The notes under the pieces: generated by a model
Seen by the model: the letters and a program-made list of their open reading frames with translations, nothing else
Told to the model about the DNA's origin: nothing
The model's database searches: none
Translations under genes and position numbers: made by a program
Source: Serinicoccus hydrothermalis
Lineage (GTDB): Bacteria; Actinomycetota; Actinomycetes; Actinomycetales; Dermatophilaceae
DNA length: 64,000 bases
Assembly: GCF_001685415.1 (NCBI RefSeq)
Contig: NZ_CP014989.1
Span: 2,790,001 to 2,854,000, forward strand
Direction: 5' to 3'
Part shown: positions 19,543 to 27,601 of the stretch, one piece after another
How positions within the stretch are numbered: the stretch's first letter is position 1
How the letters are laid out: the number at the start of each line of letters is the position of its first letter

Positions 19543-20910
19543 CTACCGCCGGGGCTGCTTGCGGAAGTCCTCGCCGAGGTACTCCAGGGCGAGCCGGGCA
19601 TACACCTGCTGCTCGGTGACCGTCCGCTCGCCGCGGTGGTCGCGCCCGATGAAGCTCACCGCCCAGTGCATGAGCGTCGCGAGCTGGTTCTTGAAGCCGA
19701 TGAGGTAGAAGAGGTGGACCGCGAGCCAGGCCACCCAGGCCGGGTAGCCGGTCATCTCGATCCGACCCCGCTTCATGACGGCGCGGAAGCGGGAGATGGT
19801 GGCCATCGAGCCCTTGTCGAAGTAGCGGAACTCCTGGCCGGTCTCCTCGCCGCGCAGCCGGCGCAGGATCTGGTCGGCCACGTGCCGGGCACCCTGGATC
19901 GCCCCCTGCGCCACGCCGGGGACGCCGTCGACGGCCGCCAGGTCGCCCACGACGAAGACCTCGGGGTGGCCGGGCAGGCTGAGGTCGGGAAGCACCTTGA
20001 CGCGTCCCGACCGGTCCAGCTCGGCGCCCGCCTGCTCGGCCACCTTGCGGCCGAGGGGGTTGCCCTGCACGCCGGCGGCCCACACCTTGGTCTGGGCCTC
20101 GATCCGCTCCTGGCTGCCGTCCTCGGTCGACTCCAGGACCACGCCGCCCTCGTCGACGTCGACGACCTTGCTGCCCATCCGTACCTCGACGCCGAGCTCG
20201 GTGAGGCTCTTCTCGGTGCGGGCGCCCAGCTTCTCGCCGAAGGGGGTGAGGACCTGGTCCACGGCGTCGACGAGCAGGATGCGCGCCTTCGTGGGGTCGA
20301 TGTGCCGGAACTCCTTGCGCAGCGTGCGCTTGCTCAGCTCGGCCAGCTGGCCGGCCATCTCCACGCCGGTCGGCCCGGCGCCGACGACGACGAAGGTGAG
20401 CAACCGGGCCACGTCGTCGGGGCGTCCGGCGGCGGCCGCGAGCTCGGCGAGCTCGAAGGCGCCGTAGATCCGGCCGCGCAGCTCCAGCGCGTCGTCGATG
20501 GACTTCATCCCCGGTGCGTACTCCGCGAAGTGCGGGCTGCCGAACCACGACTGGTTGGAGCCGGCGGCGAGGATGAGGCTGTCGTAGTCGTAGACCATGT
20601 CCTCCCCGGCCGTGCCGGCGGTGACCGTGCGCGCCTCCAGGTCGATGCTCGTCACGTCGCCGAGCATCACCGTGACGTTCTTCTGGTCGGCGAGGACGTC
20701 GCGCGTCGAGGGGGCGATGACGCCCTCGGACAGGATGCCGGTGGCGACCTGGTAGAGCAGCGGCTGGAAGAGGTGGTGCCCGGTGCGCGCGACCATGAGC
20801 ACGGAGACGGCCGGGTCGTTGAGGGCCTTGGTGGCGAACAACCCGCCGAAGCCGGAGCCGATGACGAGGACGCGGTGCGGGGAGTCGGTGCGGGGCTGGA
20901 CGGCGCTCAT
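19543..20910 (-). CDS. ndh: Type II NADH dehydrogenase
   Basis: 455 residues. The FAD motif 'VLVIGSGFGGLFATKAL' is at about 13-30, the NADH motif 'FVVVGAGPTGVEMAGQLAEL' near 165-185, and a second FAD contact 'VFVVGDLAAVDG' near 315. The C-terminus has the hydrophobic, membrane-associating stretch 'WLAVHLFYLIGFKNQLATLMHW' conserved in Ndh-2. It passes electrons from NADH to menaquinone without proton pumping. ATG 20910 is used; GTG 20928 would add six residues. Confidence 0.9.
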   Translation of the reverse strand: MSAVQPRTDSPHRVLVIGSGFGGLFATKALNDPAVSVLMVARTGHHLFQPLLYQVATGILSEGVIAPSTRDVLADQKNVTVMLGDVTSIDLEARTVTAGTAGEDMVYDYDSLILAAGSNQSWFGSPHFAEYAPGMKSIDDALELRGRIYGAFELAELAAAAGRPDDVARLLTFVVVGAGPTGVEMAGQLAELSKRTLRKEFRHIDPTKARILLVDAVDQVLTPFGEKLGARTEKSLTELGVEVRMGSKVVDVDEGGVVLESTEDGSQERIEAQTKVWAAGVQGNPLGRKVAEQAGAELDRSGRVKVLPDLSLPGHPEVFVVGDLAAVDGVPGVAQGAIQGARHVADQILRRLRGEETGQEFRYFDKGSMATISRFRAVMKRGRIEMTGYPAWVAWLAVHLFYLIGFKNQLATLMHWAVSFIGRDHRGERTVTEQQVYARLALEYLGEDFRKQPRR

Positions 20911-21008
20911 ATACCTAGTCAACAGCACATCCGGGGTCGGGATTTCCGCTCCGGCCCCGCGGGAGCCCTACGACGACGAGACGTTGGTCACGATGGGAGA
21001 CTGTCTCG

Positions 21009-22004
21009 ATGAGCTCGCTCGAGACGCGACCGGACGAGGTGACCTGCGGGGAGCAGGCGGAGGCCGACGGCACGGTGACCGTGCTCGGGCCGCGGGAGGT
21101 CCCGCTCGGCGGTCCCCGCGCGATGACGGTGCGGCGCACCCTCCCGACCCGGCAGCGCACGATGATCGGTGCGTGGTGCTTCGTCGACCACTACGGCCCG
21201 GACGACGTCACCCGCACCGGCGGCATGGTCGTGCCGCCGCACCCGCACACGGCGCTGCAGACCGTGTCCTGGCTGTTCAGCGGCCTCATCGAGCATCGCG
21301 ACTCCACCGGGGTGCGGGCGCTGGTGCGGCCCGGTGAGCTCAACCTCATGACCGCCGGCCACGGGGTGAGCCACTCCGAGGTCTCGGTCGGCGGCACCGA
21401 CGGCGTGGCCCCGGTCCTGCACGGGGCGCAGCTGTGGGTCGCCCTGCCCACCGGACGCACCGAGGTCGAGCCCTCCTTCGAGCACTTCGTGCCGGAGCCG
21501 CTGGAGCACGGCGGTGCCAGGGTGAGCGTCTTCCTCGGCGACCTCGGGGTGGGGGAGCGGCGCAGCGCCTCGCCGGTCACCACGCATACCCCGCTCCTGG
21601 GCGCGGAGGTGGTGCTTCAGCCGGGCTCCCGGGTGCGCCTGGGGGTCGACGCCGGGCACGAGCACGGCGTGCTCGTCGACGAGGGTGAGGTCGAGGTGGC
21701 CGGGCAGGCGGTGCGGCGGGCCGAGCTCGCCTACCTCGCCCCCGGTCGCGAGGAGCTGGAGCTCGTCGCGGGCGGTGAGGGCGTGCGCGTGCTCCTGCTC
21801 GGGGGGCCGCCCTTCGGCGAGCAGATCGTCATGTGGTGGAACTTCATCGGCCGGTCGCACGAGGAGGTCGTCGCCGCCCGCGAGCAGTGGCAGACCGAGC
21901 TCGGGCACCGGGCCGACGGGCGGTTCGGGGCGGTCGACTACCCCGACGGGCCGTCGCTGCCGGCGCCCGCGCTGCCGCAGGTCCGGCTGCGGCCACGGGG
22001 CTGA
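21009..22004 (+). CDS. Pirin family protein
   Basis: 331 residues, two cupin-like barrels. The N-terminal barrel holds the pirin metal ligands in 'VPPHPHTALQTVSW' and 'MTAGHGVSHSE'. The C-terminal barrel ends 'LLGGPPFGEQIVMWWNFIGRS', a pirin signature. Pirins bind Fe or other metals; some are quercetinases, others transcription cofactors or inhibitors of metabolic enzymes. GAGACT sits 6 bp before the ATG. Nine bases separate it from pabAB, suggesting co-transcription. Confidence 0.88.
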   Translation: MSSLETRPDEVTCGEQAEADGTVTVLGPREVPLGGPRAMTVRRTLPTRQRTMIGAWCFVDHYGPDDVTRTGGMVVPPHPHTALQTVSWLFSGLIEHRDSTGVRALVRPGELNLMTAGHGVSHSEVSVGGTDGVAPVLHGAQLWVALPTGRTEVEPSFEHFVPEPLEHGGARVSVFLGDLGVGERRSASPVTTHTPLLGAEVVLQPGSRVRLGVDAGHEHGVLVDEGEVEVAGQAVRRAELAYLAPGREELELVAGGEGVRVLLLGGPPFGEQIVMWWNFIGRSHEEVVAAREQWQTELGHRADGRFGAVDYPDGPSLPAPALPQVRLRPRG

Positions 22005-22013
22005 GGCTGAGGT

Positions 22014-24152
22014 ATGCCGGCCGAGGTCCTGCTGGTCGACCACCTCGACAGCTTCACCTACAACCTCGCCGACCTGCTCCACCGCGTCCTCGGCCGGCCC
22101 CCGGTGCTCTGGGGGCACGACCACCCGGCGGGCGCGCAGGACCTGCGCCGCTTCGCCGCGGTCGTTATCGGCCCGGGCCCCGGCCGCCCGCAGGTGGCGA
22201 GCGACCTGGGGCTCTCCGAGCTGGTGCTGCGGCAGAGCGAGGTGCCCGTGCTGGGGGTATGCCTCGGCCACCAGGGCCTCGCGCACGTCGCCGGCGAGGA
22301 GATCACCGAGATGGCGCTCACCCGGCACGGCATCGTCAGCCCGGTCGAGCACGACGGCACCGGGATCTTCGCGGGCGTCCCCTCGCCGGTCCGGGTCGTG
22401 CGCTACCACTCGCTGGAGGTGCGGGAACCGCTGCGCTCGCGGCTGCGGGTGAGCGCGCGGGCCGTGGACGACGGCTGCGTCATGGGCCTCGCCGACCCGG
22501 ACCACGCGTTCTGGGGGGTGCAGTTCCACCCCGAGTCGGTGCTCTCCGAGCACGGGGACCGGATCGTCGAGAACTTCCTCGCGCTCGCCGGGGTGGAGAG
22601 GGGTCCGGAGTCGCCCTCGGCCGCGGTGGCGGTGGGCGACGCCATGACCCCGCAGCAGCACCGGGACGGTGGCCGGATGGTGCGGCTCCGGGCGGAGCGG
22701 GTCGACGCCGGTGACCCGGTGGACGTCCCGACGCTGCGGGACGCGCTCGTCGGTGACGCGCCGGCCTCGGTCTGGCTGGACTCCTCGGACGGCACCGGCT
22801 GGTCCCTGGTCGCCGACGGTCGGGGGCCGCTGGGCGGCGTGCTGAGCCACCGGGTCGGGCAGCGGCCGCCGCTGCTGGACCGGTTGGACGCCGAGCTGGA
22901 CCGGTGGCAGCTCGACGACACCGACCACCCGATCCCGGCGCACCTGCCCTGGCGCCCCGGCCTCGTCGGCTACTGGGGCTACGAGCTCCAGGCCGAGACC
23001 GGTGGGTCGGCGGCGCACGTGTCGGCGACGGCAGCGGCAGCGTCGTGGCCGGACGCCTGGTTCATGCTCGTCGACCGCGGCGCGGTGGTCGACCACGTGA
23101 CCGGTGAGGTCTGGGCGGTCTGGATCGAGGACGAGCAGGTCGCGCCGGAGCAGGAGCGCTGGCGCGGCGAGGTGGAGGCGGCCGTCCGGGCGGCCGAGGC
23201 GTCCACGGGTCCACGGTCGGTCCCGCCGCCGTCGGGCACCGATCAGGGCGGCGTCCGCTGGGTCGCCCGGGACGAGGAGGAGGCCTACCTCGAGAAGGTG
23301 CGGGCCGCCCAGGCGCAGATCGCCCGGGGCGAGTCCTACGAGGTCTGCCTGACGACGGCATACCGGGCGCACGCCCCGCACGTGGACGAGGCGCAGATCT
23401 ACCGGGCGCTGCGCGAGGTGTCGCCGGTCCCGCACGGTGCGTGGCTGCGCACGCCGCACGGGAGCGTCCTCAGCGGCTCGCCGGAGCGTTTCGTGTCCGT
23501 CGCCGACGGGACGGTGGAGGCGCGCCCGATCAAGGGCACCCGTCCCCGGGGCGCGGACCCGCAGCAGGACGCCGACCTGGTTGCCGAGCTCGCCGCGTCG
23601 GTCAAGGACCGTGCCGAGAACCTCATGATCGTCGACCTGCTCCGCAACGACCTGCACCGGGTCTGCCGGTCCGGCAGCGTCCACGTGCCCGAGCTGTTCG
23701 CGGTCGAGACCTACGCGACGGTGCACCAGCTGGTGTCGACGATCCGCGGCGAGCTGGCGCCGGGCATGCGTGCCACGGACGTGCTGCGGGCCTGCTTCCC
23801 GGGCGGATCGATGACCGGCGCGCCCAAGGTGCGCACGATGGAGATCCTCGACCGGCTGGAGGGGCAGGCCCGCGGCGTCTACTCCGGCGCGCTCGGGTGG
23901 GTCGGGCTGGACGGGTCCATGGACACCTCGATCGTCATCCGCACCCTCACCCGGGACCCGGACGGGACGCTCGCCCTCGGGGTGGGCGGGGCGGTCACCG
24001 CGCTGTCGGACCCCGACGAGGAGTATGCCGAGGTCCGCACCAAGGCGCGGGCCGTGCTGGCGGCGGTGGAGCGGGCCGCGCTCAGTCCGGCTGGTCCGGG
24101 CCGATCAGCCACAGCTGCACCGGGAAGCGACCCGGCACGCCGTCCAGGGTGA
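22014..24152 (+). CDS. pabAB: Bifunctional aminodeoxychorismate synthase (PabA-PabB fusion)
   Basis: 712 residues. Residues 1-195 are a glutamine amidotransferase (nucleophile in 'GVCLGHQ' near residue 84; His-Glu in 'FHPESVLSEHG'). Residues about 240-690 are the chorismate-binding component. The motif 'PIKGTRPRG' has the Lys that distinguishes PabB from TrpE, and 'GGSMTGAPKV' is the second signature. It makes 4-amino-4-deoxychorismate for folate. The last about 24 codons overlap a convergent gene by 71 bp and look like antisense composition. Confidence 0.92.
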   Translation: MPAEVLLVDHLDSFTYNLADLLHRVLGRPPVLWGHDHPAGAQDLRRFAAVVIGPGPGRPQVASDLGLSELVLRQSEVPVLGVCLGHQGLAHVAGEEITEMALTRHGIVSPVEHDGTGIFAGVPSPVRVVRYHSLEVREPLRSRLRVSARAVDDGCVMGLADPDHAFWGVQFHPESVLSEHGDRIVENFLALAGVERGPESPSAAVAVGDAMTPQQHRDGGRMVRLRAERVDAGDPVDVPTLRDALVGDAPASVWLDSSDGTGWSLVADGRGPLGGVLSHRVGQRPPLLDRLDAELDRWQLDDTDHPIPAHLPWRPGLVGYWGYELQAETGGSAAHVSATAAAASWPDAWFMLVDRGAVVDHVTGEVWAVWIEDEQVAPEQERWRGEVEAAVRAAEASTGPRSVPPPSGTDQGGVRWVARDEEEAYLEKVRAAQAQIARGESYEVCLTTAYRAHAPHVDEAQIYRALREVSPVPHGAWLRTPHGSVLSGSPERFVSVADGTVEARPIKGTRPRGADPQQDADLVAELAASVKDRAENLMIVDLLRNDLHRVCRSGSVHVPELFAVETYATVHQLVSTIRGELAPGMRATDVLRACFPGGSMTGAPKVRTMEILDRLEGQARGVYSGALGWVGLDGSMDTSIVIRTLTRDPDGTLALGVGGAVTALSDPDEEYAEVRTKARAVLAAVERAALSPAGPGRSATAAPGSDPARRPG

Positions 24153-24468
24153 GCAGCAGCCGGTCGTCCTCGTGGTGCCACCGGGCGAGGACGATCGCAT
24201 GCTTGTTGTGCAGCGCCCGCAGCACCCGGCCCAGGTCCCCGGGCTCGGCGCCGCTCACGAGGAAGGTAGTGGAGTCGGCCAGCCGGAGCCGGCCGACCCC
24301 GGTCAGCGGACCCGGTGTGATGCCGCGCACGGGCACCCGCCGGGACACCAGCCCGGGCAGCTTGAGCTCGAGGTGCCGGGACGGGCGGGCCGGGGACGGG
24401 GGCTCGTCCGGAGGCCCCCACCACGGCGGATCGCCGCCGGGGTCGTCCGGAAAGGGGTCCCACGACAT
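24082..24468 (-). CDS. Small hypothetical protein
   Basis: 128 residues with no recognised domain. The N-terminus is Pro/Asp/Trp-rich; the remainder alternates strands and turns ('STTFLVSGAEPGDLGRVLRALHNKHAIVLARW', split in the original by turns) and ends 'FPVQLWLIGPDQPD'. Its coding look is good (high third-position GC, few rare codons). CACACT stands 6 bp before the ATG at 24468. It overlaps the pabAB 3' end by 71 bp on the other strand and is divergent from the aldo-keto reductase. Confidence 0.6.
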   Translation of the reverse strand: MSWDPFPDDPGGDPPWWGPPDEPPSPARPSRHLELKLPGLVSRRVPVRGITPGPLTGVGRLRLADSTTFLVSGAEPGDLGRVLRALHNKHAIVLARWHHEDDRLLLTLDGVPGRFPVQLWLIGPDQPD

Positions 24469-24487
24469 ACGCCCAGTGTGCCCGACC

Positions 24488-24493
24488 TAGGGT
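24488..24493 (+). promoter_or_regulatory. Leaderless-type -10 (TAGGGT) for the aldo-keto reductase
   Basis: TAGGGT is 7 bp before the ATG at 24501. The divergent hypothetical gene has its own hexamer CACACT at 24480-24475. Confidence 0.4.
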
Positions 24494-24500
24494 GGGGTGT

Positions 24501-25343
24501 ATGACGAATCAGCCATTTGTGACGCTCAACAACGACGTCCGGATCCCCCAGCTGGGCTTCGGGACCTTCCAGGTCGACGAGAAGGAGACCCAGCGGGTCG
24601 TGGAGGCCGCGCTGGAGGCGGGCTACCGCCACATCGACACCGCCGCCGGCTACTACAACGAGGCGGGTGTGGGTGCGGCGCTGCGCGCCAGCGGCCTGCC
24701 GCGCGAGGAGGTCTTCCTCACGACCAAGCTGCGCAACGGCGACCAGGGCCGGGACCGCGCCCGGGAGGCCTTCGAGGCCTCGCGCGAGGCCCTCGGCGTC
24801 GACGCGGTCGACCTCTACCTCATCCACTGGCCGGTGCCGAGCAAGGGCCTGGCGGGGGAGACCTGGGAGACCTTCCGGGAGCTCTACGAGGAGGGCGCCG
24901 TCCGCGCGATCGGTGTCTCCAACTTCCTCCCCGACCACCTCGCCCAGCTGCTCGCGGGAGCCGACGTGACCCCGGCGGTGAACCAGATCGAGGTGCACCC
25001 CTCCTTCCAGCAGCCGCAGACCCAGCAGGCCTCGCGCGAGGCGGGCCTGGCGGTCGAGGCCTACGCGCCGATCGGTCAGGGTGCCGACCTCGAGCTGGCC
25101 CCGGTGACCGAGGCGGCGGAGGCGCACGGCGTCAGCCCGGCCCAGGTCGTCATCCGCTGGCACCTGCAGGAGGGGCGCATCGTCATCCCGAAGTCGGCCA
25201 CCCCCGAGCGCATCGTGTCCAACGCCGACGTCTTCGGCTTCGAGCTGGACGAGGCGCAGATGAGCGCGATCAGCGGCCTGGACACCCCCGAGCGGATGTT
25301 CCCCGACCCGCAGACCGCGGACTTCACGCAGTTCCGCAGCTGA
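24501..25343 (+). CDS. Aldo/keto reductase
   Basis: 280 residues, an AKR5-type (2,5-diketo-gluconate reductase-like) barrel. The catalytic tetrad is visible: Asp in 'YRHIDTAAGYYNE', the following Tyr, Lys in 'FLTTKLRNGD' and His in 'YLIHWPVP'. NADPH-binding 'IPKSATPERIVSN' is near residue 232. It reduces aldehydes or ketones with NADPH; the substrate is unknown. A strong hairpin follows the gene. Confidence 0.92.
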   Translation: MTNQPFVTLNNDVRIPQLGFGTFQVDEKETQRVVEAALEAGYRHIDTAAGYYNEAGVGAALRASGLPREEVFLTTKLRNGDQGRDRAREAFEASREALGVDAVDLYLIHWPVPSKGLAGETWETFRELYEEGAVRAIGVSNFLPDHLAQLLAGADVTPAVNQIEVHPSFQQPQTQQASREAGLAVEAYAPIGQGADLELAPVTEAAEAHGVSPAQVVIRWHLQEGRIVIPKSATPERIVSNADVFGFELDEAQMSAISGLDTPERMFPDPQTADFTQFRS

Positions 25344-25369
25344 GCGGCACACCGTCCCGGGCATGACAA

Positions 25370-25402
25370 CGGCCCCGCCAGGTCACAGGGCCGGCGGGGC
25401 CG
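25370..25402. terminator. Bidirectional terminator hairpin
   Basis: 10-bp perfect stem CGGCCCCGCC (25370-25379) with 25393-25402 around a 13-nt loop, between the convergent aldo-keto reductase and yceI genes. It has no T-tract. Confidence 0.75.
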
Positions 25403-25447
25403 TCGCTCACCCGAGCAGGGGCAGGGTTGCCCGGGGAGTCCTCGAGC

Positions 25448-26014
25448 TCAGGCGGACTTGATCGCCGAGATCTCGAACTCAAGCGTAACCTTGTCCGCCA
25501 CGAGAACGCCGCCGGTCTCCAGCGTGGCGTTCCAGGTGAGGCCGAAGTCCTTGCGGTTGACCACGGTCGAGCCCTCGAAGCCGATGCGCTGGTTGCCGAA
25601 CGGGTCGGTCGCGGCGCCGGCGTACTCGAAGTCGACGGTGACCGGACGGGTGACGTCCTTGATCGTCAGGTCGCCGGTGACGCGCAGCGTCTCGGCGTCC
25701 ACGGCGGAGACCTCGGTGGAGGCGAAGGTGATGGTCGGGTAGGTCTCGGCGTCGAAGAAGTCGGCCGACTTCAGGTGGCCGTCGCGGTCCGCCGAGCGGG
25801 TGTCGACCGAGGCCACCTGCATCGTGACCTGGACGCTCGCGTCCTGCAGGTCCGGGCCGGTGGTGGCCGTGCCCTCGACCTCGTTGAAGGCGCCGCGGAC
25901 CTTGGTCACCATCGCGTGGCGGGTGGAGAAGCCGACGCGGCTGTGCGAGGCGTCGATGGCGTAGGTGCCGTCCAGGTCGGTGAGGGCGGTGGCGGTGGCG
26001 GTGGTCTCGCTCAT
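25448..26014 (-). CDS. YceI family lipocalin-like protein
   Basis: 188 residues. 'GTYAIDASHSRVGFSTRHAMVTKVRG' opens the YceI beta-barrel; 'LKSADFFDAETYPTITFAST' and 'DLTIKDVTRPVTVDFEY' are the next family blocks. YceI proteins bind polyisoprenoid-like lipids. No signal peptide is visible, so it is cytoplasmic, as common in actinobacteria. A GAGAGGAA ribosome-binding site precedes the ATG at 26014. It is divergent from a MarR gene across an 84-bp gap with an inverted repeat, a pairing frequent in this phylum; MarR control of yceI is likely (inference). Confidence 0.9.
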   Translation of the reverse strand: MSETTATATALTDLDGTYAIDASHSRVGFSTRHAMVTKVRGAFNEVEGTATTGPDLQDASVQVTMQVASVDTRSADRDGHLKSADFFDAETYPTITFASTEVSAVDAETLRVTGDLTIKDVTRPVTVDFEYAGAATDPFGNQRIGFEGSTVVNRKDFGLTWNATLETGGVLVADKVTLEFEISAIKSA

Positions 26015-26031
26015 GATGCGTTCCTCTCGGA

Positions 26032-26056
26032 GATGATTGACGTTTCAAGCATCATC
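26032..26056. promoter_or_regulatory. Candidate MarR operator (inverted repeat)
   Basis: GATGAT (26032-26037) and ATCATC (26051-26056) are perfect inverted arms 13 bp apart in the divergent gap between yceI and marR. The area is AT-rich relative to the surroundings. Confidence 0.45.
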
Positions 26057-26086
26057 GTAGATCTCCGTGACGTGTCATGCAACTGG

Positions 26087-26092
26087 TAGGAT
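26087..26092 (+). promoter_or_regulatory. Leaderless-type -10 (TAGGAT) for marR
   Basis: TAGGAT is 6 bp before the ATG at 26099. Confidence 0.45.
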
Positions 26093-26098
26093 GAGGGT

Positions 26099-26560
26099 AT
26101 GTCGTCCGCGCCGTCCGTCCCCTGGCTCGAGGAGTCCGAGATGGAGCTCTGGCGTGCCTGGCTGCGTGCGCAGACCGAACTGCCGGCCGCCATGGGCCGG
26201 GCCCTGCACGCCGACAGCGAGCTGTCGCTGCAGGACTTCGAGACGCTCGTGCGCCTCTCGGAGTCCGACGACGACCGGCTCCGGGTGTCGGCGCTCGCCG
26301 ATGAGATGCACTGGGAGCGCTCCCGTCTCTCGCACCACCTCCGGCGGATGGGTGCGCGGGGCCTCGTGGAGAAGGTCGAGTGCGCCGAGGACGGGCGCGG
26401 GGCCTTCGTCGTCCTCACCCGGGCCGGTCGGGAGGCGCTGGAGGGGGCGGCGCCGGACCACGTGCGGACCGTGCGGCGGCTCTTCTTCGACGACATGGGG
26501 GAGCAGGAGCGCGAGGTCATCACCCGCTTCCTCCAGCGCGTGGTCTCGCGGACCTCCTAG
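26099..26560 (+). CDS. MarR family transcriptional regulator
   Basis: 153 residues. The winged helix-turn-helix spans about 45-125: 'LSLQDFETLVRLSESDDDRLRVSALADEM' followed by the recognition helix 'RSRLSHHLRRMGARGLV' and wing 'CAEDGRGAFVVLTRAGREAL'. N- and C-terminal helices form the dimer interface. It probably represses yceI and itself through the shared gap. FUSC starts 4 bp after its stop, so they are likely co-transcribed and the regulator may respond to an aromatic or lipophilic ligand (inference). Confidence 0.9.
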   Translation: MSSAPSVPWLEESEMELWRAWLRAQTELPAAMGRALHADSELSLQDFETLVRLSESDDDRLRVSALADEMHWERSRLSHHLRRMGARGLVEKVECAEDGRGAFVVLTRAGREALEGAAPDHVRTVRRLFFDDMGEQEREVITRFLQRVVSRTS

Positions 26561-26563
26561 CCC

Positions 26564-27601
26564 GTGATGGCGTGGCTGCGGCGACCCGATGTCGCCAGCG
26601 ACCTGCTCCAGGTCGTCAAGAGCGTCGTCGCCGCCCTGGTGGCGTGGGTGCTGGCGGACCGCGTGCTCCAGCTGGAGCAGGCCTTCCTCGCTCCCTGGAC
26701 CGCCCTGCTCACGGTGCACGCGACCGTCTACCGGACGGTGTCGCGCGGGGCCCAGGCGGTCCTGGCCACCACGGCCGGCGTCACGCTGGCCTTCGTGGCG
26801 GTGCTCCTGGGTGGGCGCGGCATCCTCACGCTCGGGATAGCCCTGCTCGTCGCCATGCTGTTCGCGCGGGTCGGCCTGCTGCGCGACGAGGGCGTCACCG
26901 TCGCCACGACGGTGCTCTTCGTCATCACCACCTCCTCCTCGACGGGGCCGGGCACGCTGCTGGACCGGCTGGGCGCCACGGGGATCGGCGTCGTGGTGGC
27001 GCTCGTGGTCAACGCGGCGCTGGCGGCGCCGCTGCGGGACGCGAGCGCCCGACGGCAGATCGCCGACGTCGACCGAGGTCTCGGGGACCTGCTCACCGAC
27101 ATGGCGGAGGGCATACGGGAGGGTGCGGACGACGAGCGCACGGGCGAGTGGGTGGAGCGGACCCGCGCTCTCGACAAGCGGCTGGAGAGCGCGTGGCGGC
27201 TGGTCTACGAGGCGGACGAGAGCAGGTGGGGCAACCCGCGGCAGCGGCGTCGTCGCGACGACCAGGAGCTGTCCCGGGTCCTCCGCCGGCTGGAGGAGGG
27301 GATCGCCCAGGTGCGGGGGATGGTGCGGCTGATCCACCAGTCCGCGGAGCAGGCGGAGGACTGGGACGCGATCTTCCGGGACACCTGGACCGACCTGCTG
27401 GCGGAGCTGGGGCGCCGGGTGGCGGACCCGGAGGGCGACGTCATCGCGCTGCGCGAGGACGTCGACGCGCTGGCCTCCCGTCTGTCCTCGGCGGACCTGG
27501 CCGACCAGCGGTGGCCGCTCTACGGCGCGCTCATCGAGATGAGCCGCGTGGTCATCGACATCGTGGACGACGTCGCGACCTCGCCCGCCGTGCGGGAGTG
27601 A
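26564..27601 (+). CDS. FUSC-family aromatic acid exporter-like membrane protein
   Basis: 345 residues (GTG 26564 or ATG 26567). The N-terminal 150 residues hold about six hydrophobic segments with 'APWTALLTVHATVYRTVSRG', the FUSC signature; the rest is a long charged helical domain ('DVDRGLGDLLTDMAEGIREG'). FUSC/ArAE proteins export fusaric acid, p-hydroxybenzoate and similar compounds. Directly downstream of marR, in the classic regulator-efflux layout. Its 3' end overlaps the next, convergent gene by 50 bp. Confidence 0.85.
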   Translation: MMAWLRRPDVASDLLQVVKSVVAALVAWVLADRVLQLEQAFLAPWTALLTVHATVYRTVSRGAQAVLATTAGVTLAFVAVLLGGRGILTLGIALLVAMLFARVGLLRDEGVTVATTVLFVITTSSSTGPGTLLDRLGATGIGVVVALVVNAALAAPLRDASARRQIADVDRGLGDLLTDMAEGIREGADDERTGEWVERTRALDKRLESAWRLVYEADESRWGNPRQRRRRDDQELSRVLRRLEEGIAQVRGMVRLIHQSAEQAEDWDAIFRDTWTDLLAELGRRVADPEGDVIALREDVDALASRLSSADLADQRWPLYGALIEMSRVVIDIVDDVATSPAVRE